The notes below the pieces were generated by a model, which was not told the DNA's origin, did no database searches, and was given only the letters and a program-made list of their open reading frames with translations. From Paracoccaceae bacterium (GTDB taxonomy: Bacteria; Pseudomonadota; Alphaproteobacteria; Rhodobacterales; Rhodobacteraceae), in contig PWZT01000091.1 in the NCBI GenBank assembly GCA_003567315.1, forward strand, positions 1 to 36,825: DNA of 36,825 nucleotides. The letters are read 5' to 3'. The position numbers and the translations under genes were made by a program. Of the stretch, positions 17,014 through 25,891 are shown one piece after another; position 1 is the first letter of the stretch, and each line of letters begins with the position of its first letter.

Positions 17014-18243
17014 ATGCTGGAACTGGCTGTCTGGGGCGCCTGGGCGGAATTTGCTGTCCGCTGGCTGCATGTCATCACGGCGATTGCCTGGATCGGGTCG
17101 AGCTTCTATTTCATCGCGCTCGATCTGGGCCTGCGCAAATCGCCCGACATGCCCAAAGGCGCGCATGGCGAGGAATGGCAGGTCCATGGCGGCGGTTTCT
17201 ACCATATCCAGAAATATCTCGTCGCGCCCGAGCGGCTGCCCGAGCATCTTATCTGGCATAAATGGCAGAGCTACTGGACATGGATATCCGGCTTCGTGCT
17301 GCTGGTGCTCGTCTATTATGTCGGCGCGGAATTCTACCTGATCGACCGTGACCTGGCCGATCTGGAAATCTGGCAGGCCATCGCGATCTCCGTGGCCTCG
17401 CTGGCCGTGGGCTGGGTGATCTACGATTTCCTGTGCAAATCGCGCTTCGGAGAGGACAATACGCGGCTGATGGTGCTCCTCTTCGTGCTCCTGGTCATCA
17501 TGTCATGGGGCTACACGCAGGTCTTCACAGGCCGTGCGGCGCTGCTGCATCTGGGCGCGTTCACCGCCACGATCATGTCGGCGAATGTGTTCTTCATCAT
17601 CATCCCCAATCAGAAGATCGTTGTGGCCGATCTCAAGGCCGGTCGCACGCCCGACCCGAAATACGGCAAAATCGCCAAGCAGCGCTCGACCCATAACAAC
17701 TACCTCACGCTGCCTGTGATCTTCCTGATGTTGTCGAACCACTACCCGCTTGCCTTCGCCTCCGAGTTCAACTGGCTCATCGCCGGGTTGGTGTTCCTGA
17801 TGGGGGTGACCATCCGGCATTTCTTCAACACCATGCATATGGGTGGGGGGTATCTGTGGTGGACATGGGGGGCCACGACCGCGCTCTTTGTGACCATCAT
17901 CCTGCTCTCCACGCTGGGCCAGCCGCGCGAGGACACAACCGACCTCGCCAGCCTGCCGCCCTCCGTGGCCCGCTTCGCCGAGGATCCGCATTTCGAGGAT
18001 GTCTACTGGAATGTCGTCGGCCATTGCTCAATGTGTCACGCGCAAGACCCGCTCTGGCCGGGGCTGCACTGGGCGCCCAAGGGGGTTGTGCTGGAAACCG
18101 AGGCGCAGGTCGCGCGCGCGGCGCAAACGATCTATCTGCAATCTGGCATCAGCCACGCCATGCCACCGGGCAGCACAGTGCTGATGGATGATGAAGCCCG
18201 TCAGGAAATCGCCGACTGGTATCGGCGCGTGACAGGCTCCTGA
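17014..18243 (+). CDS. puuD: urate hydroxylase PuuD, membrane urate oxidase with cytochrome c domain
   Basis: Oxidises urate to 5-hydroxyisourate at the inner membrane without making peroxide; electrons are passed to a fused cytochrome c. It has 409 residues. The N-terminal part has about eight hydrophobic segments with conserved AEFAVRWLHVITAIAWIGSSFYF, GGGFYHIQKY and the histidine-containing HFFNTMHMGGGY. The C-terminal part from about residue 325 is a cytochrome c with the heme site CSMCH (Cys338, Cys341, His342) and a possible Met ligand in SHAMPPGS. It is the first enzyme of the pathway encoded around it. A strong bidirectional terminator follows. Confidence 0.96.
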   Translation: MLELAVWGAWAEFAVRWLHVITAIAWIGSSFYFIALDLGLRKSPDMPKGAHGEEWQVHGGGFYHIQKYLVAPERLPEHLIWHKWQSYWTWISGFVLLVLVYYVGAEFYLIDRDLADLEIWQAIAISVASLAVGWVIYDFLCKSRFGEDNTRLMVLLFVLLVIMSWGYTQVFTGRAALLHLGAFTATIMSANVFFIIIPNQKIVVADLKAGRTPDPKYGKIAKQRSTHNNYLTLPVIFLMLSNHYPLAFASEFNWLIAGLVFLMGVTIRHFFNTMHMGGGYLWWTWGATTALFVTIILLSTLGQPREDTTDLASLPPSVARFAEDPHFEDVYWNVVGHCSMCHAQDPLWPGLHWAPKGVVLETEAQVARAAQTIYLQSGISHAMPPGSTVLMDDEARQEIADWYRRVTGS

Positions 18244-18244
18244 T

Positions 18245-18266
18245 CTTCATCTTGCCAGAAATACTC
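18245..18266 (-). repeat. dispersed intergenic repeat, copy 2 (exact)
   Basis: Exact reverse complement of the 22-base element at 14027-14048, starting one base after the puuD stop. It is followed at 18271-18289 by a perfect GC hairpin (GCGGGGGC / GCCCCCGC, three-base loop) that lacks a T-run. Confidence 0.85.
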
Positions 18267-18304
18267 AATCGCGGGGGCGCAGCCCCCGCCTGAACAAAGA
18301 ACTT

Positions 18305-18335
18305 GAAAGCCCCGCCGGGAACCGGCGGGGCTTTC
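18305..18335. terminator. bidirectional rho-independent terminator between puuD and pckA
   Basis: Perfect 14-bp stem, GAAAGCCCCGCCGG (18305-18318) and CCGGCGGGGCTTTC (18322-18335), with a GAA loop. The A/T-rich stem ends make it symmetric. It lies between the convergent puuD and pckA genes and can serve both. Confidence 0.88.
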
Positions 18336-18364
18336 GCAATTCGGTCAGACGTGATGCGCGGCGC

Positions 18365-19963
18365 TCAGCCAATCGCCGCCTGCTTCACCTCATCGTCGAT
18401 ATAGGGCACATATTGCGCGAAATTCTCGGCAAACATCGCCACCAGCTTTGCCGCCTGCGCATCATAGGCCACCGGATCCGCCCATGTCTGACGCGGGTCT
18501 AGCAGCACATCCGGCACGCCGGGCACAGCGACCGGCACATCGAAACCGAAATTCGGATCGCGCCGGAATTCTGCTCCTTTCAGCGAGCCATCGAGTGCCG
18601 CCGTCAACAGCGCGCGCGTGGCCTTGATCGGCATGCGCGAGCCCGTCCCGTACGCACCCCCGGTCCAGCCAGTATTGACCAGCCAGCAATCCGACCCGAA
18701 CCGCGCGATCTTCTCTTGCAGAAGCTTGCCATAGACCTCTGGGCGGCGCGGCATGAAAGGCGCGCCGAAGCAGGTCGAGAAGGTCGGCTGCGGCTCGGTC
18801 ACACCCTGTTCGGTGCCTGCTACCTTGGAGGTGAACCCCGAGAGGAAGTGATACATTGCCTGCGCGGAGGTCAGCCGCGCGATGGGCGGGAGCACACCAA
18901 AGGCATCGCAGGTCAGCATGATGATATTTTTTGGCACGCCCCCCAGCGAGGTTTTCGAGGCATTCGAGATCGCATCCAGCGGATAGGCCACGCGGGTATT
19001 GGCGGTCAGGCTGTCATCCTCGAAATCCAGCTCCAGCGTCGCAGGATCGTGGACCATGTTCTCGACCACGCTGGCAAAGCGATGGGTCGTGGCATAAATC
19101 TCTGGTTCTGCGTCGGGATCGAGATTTATCGTCTTGGCATAGCAGCCGCCTTCGAAATTGAAGATGCCTGTATCCGACCAGCCATGTTCATCATCCCCGA
19201 TCAGCACCCGCGACGGATCGGCCGAGAGCGTGGTCTTGCCAGTCCCCGACAGACCGAAGAACACGGCAGAGTCGTCAGGATTGCCCGGCGCATGATTGGC
19301 CGAGCAATGCATCGGCATGATCCCCTTACCCGGCAGCAGATAGTTGAGCAGCGTGAAAACAGCCTTCTTGTTCTCGCCCGCATAGGCCGTGTTGCAGATC
19401 AGGATCCGCTTCTTCTCGAAATTAAGCGCGATCACGGTTTCAGAGCGGGAGCCATGACGCGCCGGATCCGCCTTGAAGCTGGGGCAGTTGATGATGGTGT
19501 ATTCCGGCACGAAACGGGCCAGCTCATCCATATCCGGGCGACGGAGCAGATGACGGATGAATAACCCATGCCAAGCGAGTTCGGTGACCACGCGCACATC
19601 GAGACGATGTTCCGGGGCCGCACCGGCAAAAAGATCCTGTACGAACACTTCGCGCCCGTTCAGATGTGCCAGCATGTCGGCTTCCAACTGATCGAACTGT
19701 TCCGGGGACATCGGCGCATTGTTGTCCCACCAGATCGTGTCCTCAACCTGCGCGCTGCGGACAACGAACTTGTCCTTGGGCGAGCGCCCGGTATGCTCTC
19801 CGGTCGCGACGAGAAACGCCCCCCCCAGCCCCAGATGCCCCTCGCCCCGCGTGATCGCCGCTTCCATCAGTGCAGGCTCGAGCAGGTTGTAATACGCTTT
19901 CGACACGCCGGTTATCCCCTGATCTTCAAGGTTTTTATTCGGGTTGACGCGAGGTGTTGTCAT
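18365..19963 (-). CDS. pckA: phosphoenolpyruvate carboxykinase (ATP)
   Basis: Gluconeogenic enzyme: oxaloacetate + ATP gives PEP + ADP + CO2. It has 532 residues, the usual length. Visible motifs: [12 protein letters not shown], the kinase loop [34 protein letters not shown], and [15 protein letters not shown]. The frame runs to 20005, but the ATG at 19963 gives the normal N-terminus [17 protein letters not shown] with GGAG eight bases upstream. It is divergent from chvI across a 340-base control region, an arrangement known from other alphaproteobacteria. Control by ChvI is plausible but not shown here. Confidence 0.98.
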   Translation of the reverse strand: MTTPRVNPNKNLEDQGITGVSKAYYNLLEPALMEAAITRGEGHLGLGGAFLVATGEHTGRSPKDKFVVRSAQVEDTIWWDNNAPMSPEQFDQLEADMLAHLNGREVFVQDLFAGAAPEHRLDVRVVTELAWHGLFIRHLLRRPDMDELARFVPEYTIINCPSFKADPARHGSRSETVIALNFEKKRILICNTAYAGENKKAVFTLLNYLLPGKGIMPMHCSANHAPGNPDDSAVFFGLSGTGKTTLSADPSRVLIGDDEHGWSDTGIFNFEGGCYAKTINLDPDAEPEIYATTHRFASVVENMVHDPATLELDFEDDSLTANTRVAYPLDAISNASKTSLGGVPKNIIMLTCDAFGVLPPIARLTSAQAMYHFLSGFTSKVAGTEQGVTEPQPTFSTCFGAPFMPRRPEVYGKLLQEKIARFGSDCWLVNTGWTGGAYGTGSRMPIKATRALLTAALDGSLKGAEFRRDPNFGFDVPVAVPGVPDVLLDPRQTWADPVAYDAQAAKLVAMFAENFAQYVPYIDDEVKQAAIG

Positions 19964-20303
19964 TATGACTGCTCCATTTGGCGCGCGATCCGGACAGCAG
20001 CACAAGGATCGGGGTCGGGGTTATGGTCCAGTGTTTCTGAAACAGATGGGTCTGTCTGATGGCTATAACACCACGATCATGGGAAATAACAGGCTCGATT
20101 GCGCGAGTTAGCGCAATCAGCGTTCTGTTAGCGTGATTTAAAGACTCTTGTGCGAAAACCTGTGTTGCAAATCGGCACTCGGTCGGTCGCATATCATGCG
20201 TGTGCGGCAGCGCTGATGCGCATTTTTGTTGCAAAACTTAACCGATTAGGGAACATTGTGGCAAAAAAGTGGCAATAACGCCAGTAAGAGCAGAGGCAGG
20301 CAC
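19964..20303. promoter_or_regulatory. 340-base divergent control region of pckA and chvI
   Basis: No gene is seen. It holds a perfect inverted repeat, GATTGCGC (20097-20104) / GCGCAATC (20111-20118) with a six-base spacer. A direct repeat GTTAGCG occurs at 20107-20113 and 20127-20133, exactly 20 bases apart. GTTGCAA occurs at 20164-20170 and again at 20228-20234. GAGG seven bases before the chvI ATG is its ribosome-binding site. The protein bound is not known; ChvI itself and a carbon-source regulator are the obvious candidates. Confidence 0.55.
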
Positions 20304-21002
20304 ATGTCAAAAATCGCGTTGGTCGATGACGATCGGAATATTCTGACTTCCGTCTCTATCTGTCTGGAGGCAGAGGGATTCGAGGTCGAAACCTACAATG
20401 ACGGGCAGGCTGCTTACGATGCCTTCAGTCGCAAGATGCCCGATATGGCCGTGCTGGACATGAAGATGCCGCGCATGGATGGGATGGAATTGCTCCAGCG
20501 GCTGCGCCAGAAAACCCAGATGCCGATCATCTTTCTCACCTCCAAGGATGACGAGATCGATGAGGTGCTCGGCCTGCGCATGGGGGCGGATGATTATGTG
20601 ACCAAGCCGTTTTCGCAGCGCCTGCTTGTCGAACGGATTCGTGCGCTGTTGCGCCGTAAACAAGCCAATGAGGCCGGGCCGGACGCGGTCGAGGAAGCCA
20701 AGGTTCTCGTTCGCGGCAATCTGGAAATGGACCCGCTGCGTCATCAGGTGAAGTGGAAAGGTGAGGATGTCACGCTGACTGTCACGGAGTTCCTCTTGCT
20801 TCAGGCGCTAGCGCACCGTCCCGGTGTGGTGAAATCGCGCGACCAGCTCATGGATGTGGCCTACGAAGATCAAGTCTATGTCGATGACCGCACGATCGAT
20901 AGCCATATCAAGCGGTTGCGGAAGAAGATGCGGATGGCCGATCCGGAATTCTCGTCCATCGAGACGCTTTACGGCATTGGGTACAAATATAACGAAGCCT
21001 GA
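20304..21002 (+). CDS. chvI: response regulator ChvI
   Basis: OmpR-type response regulator of 232 residues. The receiver domain (about 1-120) has the acidic pocket VDDD, phospho-acceptor Asp52 in [12 protein letters not shown], and the conserved Lys in [13 protein letters not shown]. The C-terminal winged helix (about 140-230) has [27 protein letters not shown] and [16 protein letters not shown]. ChvG-ChvI (ExoS-ChvI, BvrS-BvrR) responds to acid and envelope stress in alphaproteobacteria. The start at 20304 gives [10 protein letters not shown] and has GAGG seven bases upstream; the longer frame from 20256 lacks this support. It is the first gene of the chvI-to-ptsH series. Confidence 0.96.
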   Translation: MSKIALVDDDRNILTSVSICLEAEGFEVETYNDGQAAYDAFSRKMPDMAVLDMKMPRMDGMELLQRLRQKTQMPIIFLTSKDDEIDEVLGLRMGADDYVTKPFSQRLLVERIRALLRRKQANEAGPDAVEEAKVLVRGNLEMDPLRHQVKWKGEDVTLTVTEFLLLQALAHRPGVVKSRDQLMDVAYEDQVYVDDRTIDSHIKRLRKKMRMADPEFSSIETLYGIGYKYNEA

Positions 21003-21036
21003 GAAAAGGCGGGCGGGGGTAACTCCTCAATAGCGG

Positions 21037-22707
21037 GTGGCAAAAGTGCAGACGGAGGCAACTGCAGCGCGAACTAATATCGTCCTCGGTGATGATTGGG
21101 TCGGACCAGGCGATTCGGTCGAAACCGAAGTGCGTGCATCGCGTGCCCGCAGGGGGCTGATCAGCATTTCCAGTTCACCGCTGGCACGCAAGATTGCGCT
21201 CTTCAATCTTGTTGCTCTGGTCGTCCTGATCATAGGGATCCTGTTTACCAATCCGTTCCGCGACTCGCTGCTCGATCAGCAGGCACAACTCCTTGAGGCA
21301 AATGTGCAGATCGTTGCAGATATCATCGGCGCGCAGACCGATGCGGAGGCGGTGCAGAACGCGCTTGGCGCCAGGCTCGGATTTGACCAGCGTTACGAAT
21401 TGATCCTGGTCGGGCTGGACGGGGTCATCACGGCGCGCGGACGCGGGACAGGGGCATCGGAGGATAAGAAGTTTTCTGGCCGAACCACCCCGATCAGCGA
21501 TTTCCTCGGTGCGATCTGGTCGGGGTTGTCTCTTGCCACAGGCAACCAGTCCGAAGCCGCGGCCGAGTCGTTCTCACAGGTCGCGCAGCGAATGTTTGAA
21601 ACCAACCGCACGGGCGCACCAGCCAGTCATACAAATATCGATACGACAGAGGGTATGTGGCTCGCAGCAAGTGCTCCGATACTTCGCGATGGCGACGTCA
21701 CGGGTGCCGTCTTTCTGAAACGCGATTCGGATGATACGGCTGCCCTGATGCGGGCGGAGCGCGAGCAGGTGCTGCAATTCTTCCTGATCGCTGTGCTGGT
21801 CTCCATCGGGCTCAGCCTCGTGCTGGCCTCGACCATCGCGAACCCGCTGGCCGATCTGGCGATGGCCGCCGAACTCGGCAAGCGTCGCGATGCGCGCAAG
21901 AGCGGGGCTGGCGCACGCGTACGGATCCCTGATCTATCGGGGCGCCCGGACGAAATCGGGGACCTGTCGCGCGCGATGCGTGGTATCGTCAATGCGCTTT
22001 ACGACCGGGTGGAAGCGAATGAGCGTTTCGCGGCCGATGTCTCGCATGAAATCAAGAACCCGCTGGCCTCGCTGCGCTCTGCCGTGGGCAGCCTGCGGAT
22101 GGCCAAGCGCGAGGACCAGATCCAGCGGCTGCTGGATGTGATCGAGCATGACGTGCGCCGGCTCGACCGGCTTGTGTCCGACACCTCGAATGCTTCGCGG
22201 CTTGACTCCGAACTGGTCAAGGAAGAGCAGGAAGAATTTGACCTTGTTCTGCTGCTCGAAAATCTCAGCGAGCATCTCGCGCGCGAGGCCGCGGAGAAAG
22301 GGGTGGAGTTCATCAAGGTTCTGCCCGAAGAGCCGGTGCGCATCACCGGGCTTGAGGGGCGGCTCGCGCAGGTATTCGTCAATCTCATCACGAATGCGAT
22401 TTCCTTTTGCGAAGAGGGTGATGCGGTCCGGGTCTGGGCCCGCAGGCGCCATGACCGGATTCTGGTGGTGGTCGAGGATACAGGCCCAGGCATTCCCGAC
22501 AATGCGCTGAAGAAAGTCTTCAAGCGCTTTTACTCCGAGCGGCCTGCGCATCAGTTCGGCAATCATTCGGGCCTTGGTCTTGCGATTTCCAAGCAGATCA
22601 TCGAAGCGCATCAGGGCGTGATCTGGGCCGAGAATATCCGCCCCGCGGGCGCAGAACCGGACAGTGCCCCGCTGGGCGCGCGTTTCGTTGTCGGCCTGCC
22701 GCTCTGA
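21037..22707 (+). CDS. chvG: sensor histidine kinase ChvG, GTG start
   Basis: Inner-membrane sensor kinase partner of ChvI, 556 residues. Two membrane helices at about 48-70 and 247-268 flank a periplasmic sensor domain of about 175 residues. A HAMP region follows, then the dimerisation/phospho-acceptor helix FAADVSHEIKNPLASL with His337. The ATPase domain has the N-box NLITNAISFCEEG, VEDTGPGIPD and SGLGLAISKQI. The start is the GTG at 21037, 34 bases after chvI. The next gene begins close to the ChvG stop. All catalytic motifs are intact. Confidence 0.95.
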   Translation: MAKVQTEATAARTNIVLGDDWVGPGDSVETEVRASRARRGLISISSSPLARKIALFNLVALVVLIIGILFTNPFRDSLLDQQAQLLEANVQIVADIIGAQTDAEAVQNALGARLGFDQRYELILVGLDGVITARGRGTGASEDKKFSGRTTPISDFLGAIWSGLSLATGNQSEAAAESFSQVAQRMFETNRTGAPASHTNIDTTEGMWLAASAPILRDGDVTGAVFLKRDSDDTAALMRAEREQVLQFFLIAVLVSIGLSLVLASTIANPLADLAMAAELGKRRDARKSGAGARVRIPDLSGRPDEIGDLSRAMRGIVNALYDRVEANERFAADVSHEIKNPLASLRSAVGSLRMAKREDQIQRLLDVIEHDVRRLDRLVSDTSNASRLDSELVKEEQEEFDLVLLLENLSEHLAREAAEKGVEFIKVLPEEPVRITGLEGRLAQVFVNLITNAISFCEEGDAVRVWARRRHDRILVVVEDTGPGIPDNALKKVFKRFYSERPAHQFGNHSGLGLAISKQIIEAHQGVIWAENIRPAGAEPDSAPLGARFVVGLPL

Positions 22708-22729
22708 GCGCCCGATCACGGCGCGGTAT

Positions 22730-23158
22730 GTGCATGGCACATCCGTCGCCTTTAATTCAGATGGCGACTGGCTCGCGCTGATGATGATCGGCAAGCCGGG
22801 GGCTGGCAAATCAGAGCTTGGGCTGGAGTTGATCGCGATCGGGGCACGGCTCGTGGCGGATGACCAGACCTGTCTGACTCGCAAGGAGGATATGATCGAA
22901 GCCTCATGTCCCGAGCCGATCCGCGACATGATCGAGCTGCGCGGATTGGGCATCCTGCGCGTCCCTGCCATACCGGCGGCGCAGCTTGCCGTGATCGTCG
23001 ATCTGGACGCGGTGGAAACCGCGCGCTTGCCGGAGCGCCGAATGATCGAGGTGCATGGCATCGACCTCCGCTATCTACGCAACTGCGCGAGCAGTGCTTT
23101 CGCAGCGGGTCTGAAGCACTATGTGCTGTCACGAGGATGGAAGAATGAAGAGGCTTGA
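22730..23158 (+). CDS. hprK: short HPr kinase/phosphorylase, GTG start likely
   Basis: One-domain HPr kinase/phosphorylase of the alphaproteobacterial type, 142 residues, lacking the N-terminal domain of the Firmicutes enzyme. The Walker A loop GKPGAGKS is followed by ELGLELIAIGARLVADDQT, and the family signature IELRGLGILRVPAI is present. It phosphorylates HPr on Ser46, and that serine is present in the HPr encoded downstream. The frame is open back to a GTG at 22664 inside chvG. The GTG at 22730, giving MHGTSVAFNSDG, fits relatives better, though neither has a good ribosome-binding site. It sits between chvG and rapZ, linking envelope sensing to the regulatory PTS. Confidence 0.9.
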   Translation: MHGTSVAFNSDGDWLALMMIGKPGAGKSELGLELIAIGARLVADDQTCLTRKEDMIEASCPEPIRDMIELRGLGILRVPAIPAAQLAVIVDLDAVETARLPERRMIEVHGIDLRYLRNCASSAFAAGLKHYVLSRGWKNEEA

Positions 23159-23164
23159 GAGGTT

Positions 23165-24070
23165 GTGACAACGCCGCGTGCCGTACTGGAGCCTATGCGG
23201 CTGGTCTTGATCACTGGCCCGTCAGGGGCCGGGCGGAGCACCGCGCTCAATGCGCTGGAGGATATCGGGTTCGAGGCGATCGACAACATGCCGATTTCGC
23301 TTGTGCGCAGGCTCCTCGGGTCAGCCCTCGAACGTCCGCTGGCGCTGGTTCTCGATCCGCGCAACCGCGATTTCTCGGTGGATGCGCTGCTGACACTGGT
23401 CCGCGATCTTGCGGAGCTGCCTGAGTTGCAATTCGAGCTTGTCTATCTGGACTGCCCGGTCCCGGTGCTGATCCGGCGCTATTCGGAGACACGCAGGCGT
23501 CATCCGCTCAGCCCTGACGGAACCGCGCGCGAAGGTATCGAGCTGGAGGCGCGTCTGCTCGAGCCGGTGCGGTTGCGCGCGGATGTGCTGGTCGAGACCG
23601 ACACGCTGAGCCCGCATGATTTGCGCGCGCGGATACAGGAGCTTTACCCCGACCCGGGCGTGCAGCCCATGCGCGTCCAGATCGAGAGCTTTTCTTACAA
23701 GCGCGGCATCCCGAATGGGGTGGACCTGGTATTCGATTGCCGGTTTCTCAACAACCCGCATTGGCAGCCGGAGCTGCGCAAGCTCGATGGCTGTGATCCG
23801 CGCGTGGCGGATTACGTGAAGGCCGACCCACGTTTCGACGGTTTTTTCGACCGTGTTCGTGACTTGGTTGACTTCATTTTGCCGGAGTGCACGCAAGAGG
23901 GGAAATCGCAGTTGACGATCGCTTTTGGCTGTACGGGCGGCCAACACAGATCGGTTGCAACTGCAGAGAAACTGGTGAATACGCTTGCACAGGCAAAGTG
24001 GCATGTGTCTAAACGACACAGGGAACTCGAACGCATTGCGGCGCAATCCGCAGGCACAGGAAACGCGTAG
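23165..24070 (+). CDS. rapZ: RNase adapter / nucleotide-binding protein RapZ
   Basis: A 301-residue member of the RapZ (YvcJ/YhbJ) family. The P-loop is GPSGAGRSTALNALEDIGFEAIDN (Arg in place of the usual Lys, which I recall as common in alphaproteobacteria). The signatures SFSYKRGIPNGVDLVFDCRFLNNP and IAFGCTGGQHRSV are complete. In E. coli RapZ delivers the GlmZ small RNA to RNase E and so controls glucosamine-6-phosphate synthase. Whether it does so in this organism is not known. The start is the GTG at 23165, six bases after hprK; the ATG at 23195 is an alternative. Confidence 0.94.
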   Translation: MTTPRAVLEPMRLVLITGPSGAGRSTALNALEDIGFEAIDNMPISLVRRLLGSALERPLALVLDPRNRDFSVDALLTLVRDLAELPELQFELVYLDCPVPVLIRRYSETRRRHPLSPDGTAREGIELEARLLEPVRLRADVLVETDTLSPHDLRARIQELYPDPGVQPMRVQIESFSYKRGIPNGVDLVFDCRFLNNPHWQPELRKLDGCDPRVADYVKADPRFDGFFDRVRDLVDFILPECTQEGKSQLTIAFGCTGGQHRSVATAEKLVNTLAQAKWHVSKRHRELERIAAQSAGTGNA

Positions 24071-24078
24071 GTTTGCTC

Positions 24079-24468
24079 GTGATCGGGATCGTTATTGTTG
24101 CTCATGGGGGCCTCGCACGCGAATACCTCGCGGCAATCGAGCATGTGATCGGCAAGCAATCCGGCATCGCGGCCATCTCGATCGAGTATGATCATGACAG
24201 GGCCGCCAAACAGGCCGAAATCTCGGACGCCGCCGATGCGGTGGACAAGGGTGAGGGTGTGATCGTTGTCACCGACATGTTCGGCGGCTCGCCTTCGAAC
24301 CTCTCACTGCCTGCCTGCAGCGGGCCGGACCGGCGCATTCTTTACGGCGCCAATCTGCCGATGCTGATAAAGCTCGCGAAGTCGCGCGATCTGGGATTGC
24401 AGGCTGCGACCTCTGCGGCATTGGAGGCAGGGCGAAAATACATCAACTCGGTCGAGATCGGGCGCTGA
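24079..24468 (+). CDS. PTS EIIA component, mannose type
   Basis: A 129-residue EIIA(Man)-type phosphocarrier. The N-terminus MIGIVIVAHGG carries the probable phospho-acceptor His9, and the fold signature VIVVTDMFGGSPSNLS is present. No EIIB, EIIC or EIID gene is nearby, so it is probably a regulatory phosphoryl acceptor rather than part of a sugar permease, as in other alphaproteobacteria. The GTG at 24079 gives the canonical start; a TTG at 24073 would add two residues. It lies between rapZ and ptsH on the same strand. Confidence 0.93.
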   Translation: MIGIVIVAHGGLAREYLAAIEHVIGKQSGIAAISIEYDHDRAAKQAEISDAADAVDKGEGVIVVTDMFGGSPSNLSLPACSGPDRRILYGANLPMLIKLAKSRDLGLQAATSAALEAGRKYINSVEIGR

Positions 24469-24495
24469 GACAGAACGACAGGGACAACGGGCAGA

Positions 24496-24765
24496 ATGGT
24501 GGAACTCGACCTCGACATCGTGAATGAAAAGGGCTTGCATGCGCGCGCGTCCGCGAAATTCGTGGAACTGGTTGAAGCGCATGAGGCCCGTGTCGAAGTG
24601 ATGAAGGACGGCATGTCCGTGCCCGGCGATTCCATCATGGGGCTCTTGATGCTGGCGGCCTCGCGCGGCTCGCGGATCACGGTCAAGGTCTCGGGCAGCG
24701 ACGAGGCTGAACTGGCCGAAGGGCTGCGCAAATTGGTCGCCGAGCGCTTCGGCGAGGCGATGTAG
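24496..24765 (+). CDS. ptsH: HPr phosphocarrier protein
   Basis: An 89-residue HPr. The Enzyme I site is NEKGLHARASAKF with His15, and the HprK site is VPGDSIMGLLML with Ser46. Both regulatory phosphorylation sites are therefore intact, matching the hprK gene three genes upstream. It is the last gene of the series, ending eight bases from the stop of the convergent CoA-transferase gene. No Enzyme I gene is present in the window. Confidence 0.97.
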   Translation: MVELDLDIVNEKGLHARASAKFVELVEAHEARVEVMKDGMSVPGDSIMGLLMLAASRGSRITVKVSGSDEAELAEGLRKLVAERFGEAM

Positions 24766-24773
24766 CGCGTCGT

Positions 24774-25886
24774 TCAGTCGTCCTGCCCCAGTCTGGGTGC
24801 GGGCTTTCCGGCTTCATGCGGGTAGCGCGAGAAATTGAAGGGGGAGCGCACCCCTTTCAACCCGTCCATATCCAGCGCCATGCCGCGTGCGATGACCTGC
24901 GGATCCGCGAAAACCTGCGCCATGTCATTGATCGGCCCGGCTGGCACGCCCGCCTCTTCGCAGGCCGAAAGCAATGTCGCCATCTCCCAGCGTGCTGTCT
25001 GCGCGCAGATCAGATCGGAGAGCGCCTCGCGCCGTGCAACGCGCGCGGCGTTGCTCGCGTAATCCGGGTGGCAGGCGAGGTCTCCGCGCCCCAGCAAGGA
25101 GCAAAGCCGCTGATATTGCCCGTCATTTCCTGTGGCGATGATGATATGGCCATCCGAGCAGGGGACGACCTGATAGGGGGCGAGATTCGGGTGGAAATTG
25201 CCCAACCGCCCCGGCGGCGTGCCGGTCGCGAGATAATTCATCGCCTGATTGGCCATGACCGAGACCGCCGAATCCATCAGCGCCATGTCGATATGCTGGC
25301 CAAGCCCGCTCCCGGCGCGCTCATGCAGTGCGGCGAGGATTGCAGTGCTGGCATAGATGCCGGTGATGATGTCCGTGACGGCCACGCCCACCTTGTAGGG
25401 CGTTCCTTCGGCCGGGCCAGTGATTGACATCAGCCCCGACATGCCCTGAATGATATAGTCATAGCCCGCGCGATGAGCATAAGGCCCGGTCTGGCCGAAA
25501 CCAGTGATCGAGCAATATACGAGGCGTGGGTTCAGGGCCGCGAGACTGTCATAGTCGAGCCCGTATTTCTTCAGCCCCCCAACCTTGAAATTCTCGATCA
25601 GCACATCGGCATCGGCGACCAGCTCGCGGACCTTCTGCTGACCTTGAGCAGTGCGGAAATCGGCCGTCACCGAAGCCTTGCCGCGATTGGTGGAGTGGAA
25701 ATAGGCGGCCTCGGGCGTGCCGTCGCGGTCGATGAAGGGCGGGCCCCAACGACGGGTATCATCGCCCTCGGGGGCTTCGACCTTGATTACCTCGGCGCCC
25801 AGATCGGCCAGCACCTGCCCGGCCCATGGCCCGGCCAGAATACGCGCCAGTTCGATGACGCGAATGCCCGCCAGCGGCCCGGACAT
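24774..25886 (-). CDS. class III (CaiB/BaiF-type) CoA-transferase
   Basis: A 370-residue family III CoA-transferase. Conserved stretches: GIRVIELARILAGPWAGQVLADLGAEVIKVE at the N-terminus, FHSTNRGKASVTADF, DVLIENFKVGG, SITGFGQTGPYAHRAGYD, and DMALMDSAVSVMANQ with the predicted acyl-accepting Asp. The family moves CoA between an acyl-CoA donor and a carboxylic acid; substrates cannot be told from sequence. Its start is five bases downstream of the DsbA-like gene's stop, so the two may be co-transcribed, though they share no obvious function. Confidence 0.93.
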   Translation of the reverse strand: MSGPLAGIRVIELARILAGPWAGQVLADLGAEVIKVEAPEGDDTRRWGPPFIDRDGTPEAAYFHSTNRGKASVTADFRTAQGQQKVRELVADADVLIENFKVGGLKKYGLDYDSLAALNPRLVYCSITGFGQTGPYAHRAGYDYIIQGMSGLMSITGPAEGTPYKVGVAVTDIITGIYASTAILAALHERAGSGLGQHIDMALMDSAVSVMANQAMNYLATGTPPGRLGNFHPNLAPYQVVPCSDGHIIIATGNDGQYQRLCSLLGRGDLACHPDYASNAARVARREALSDLICAQTARWEMATLLSACEEAGVPAGPINDMAQVFADPQVIARGMALDMDGLKGVRSPFNFSRYPHEAGKPAPRLGQDD

Positions 25887-25891
25887 CTGCC

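Noticed and set aside
18271..18289. GC hairpin after puuD as a second terminator
   Set aside because: Strong stem but no T-run; the real terminator is the 14-bp stem at 18305-18335. It is noted only as the companion of the repeat.
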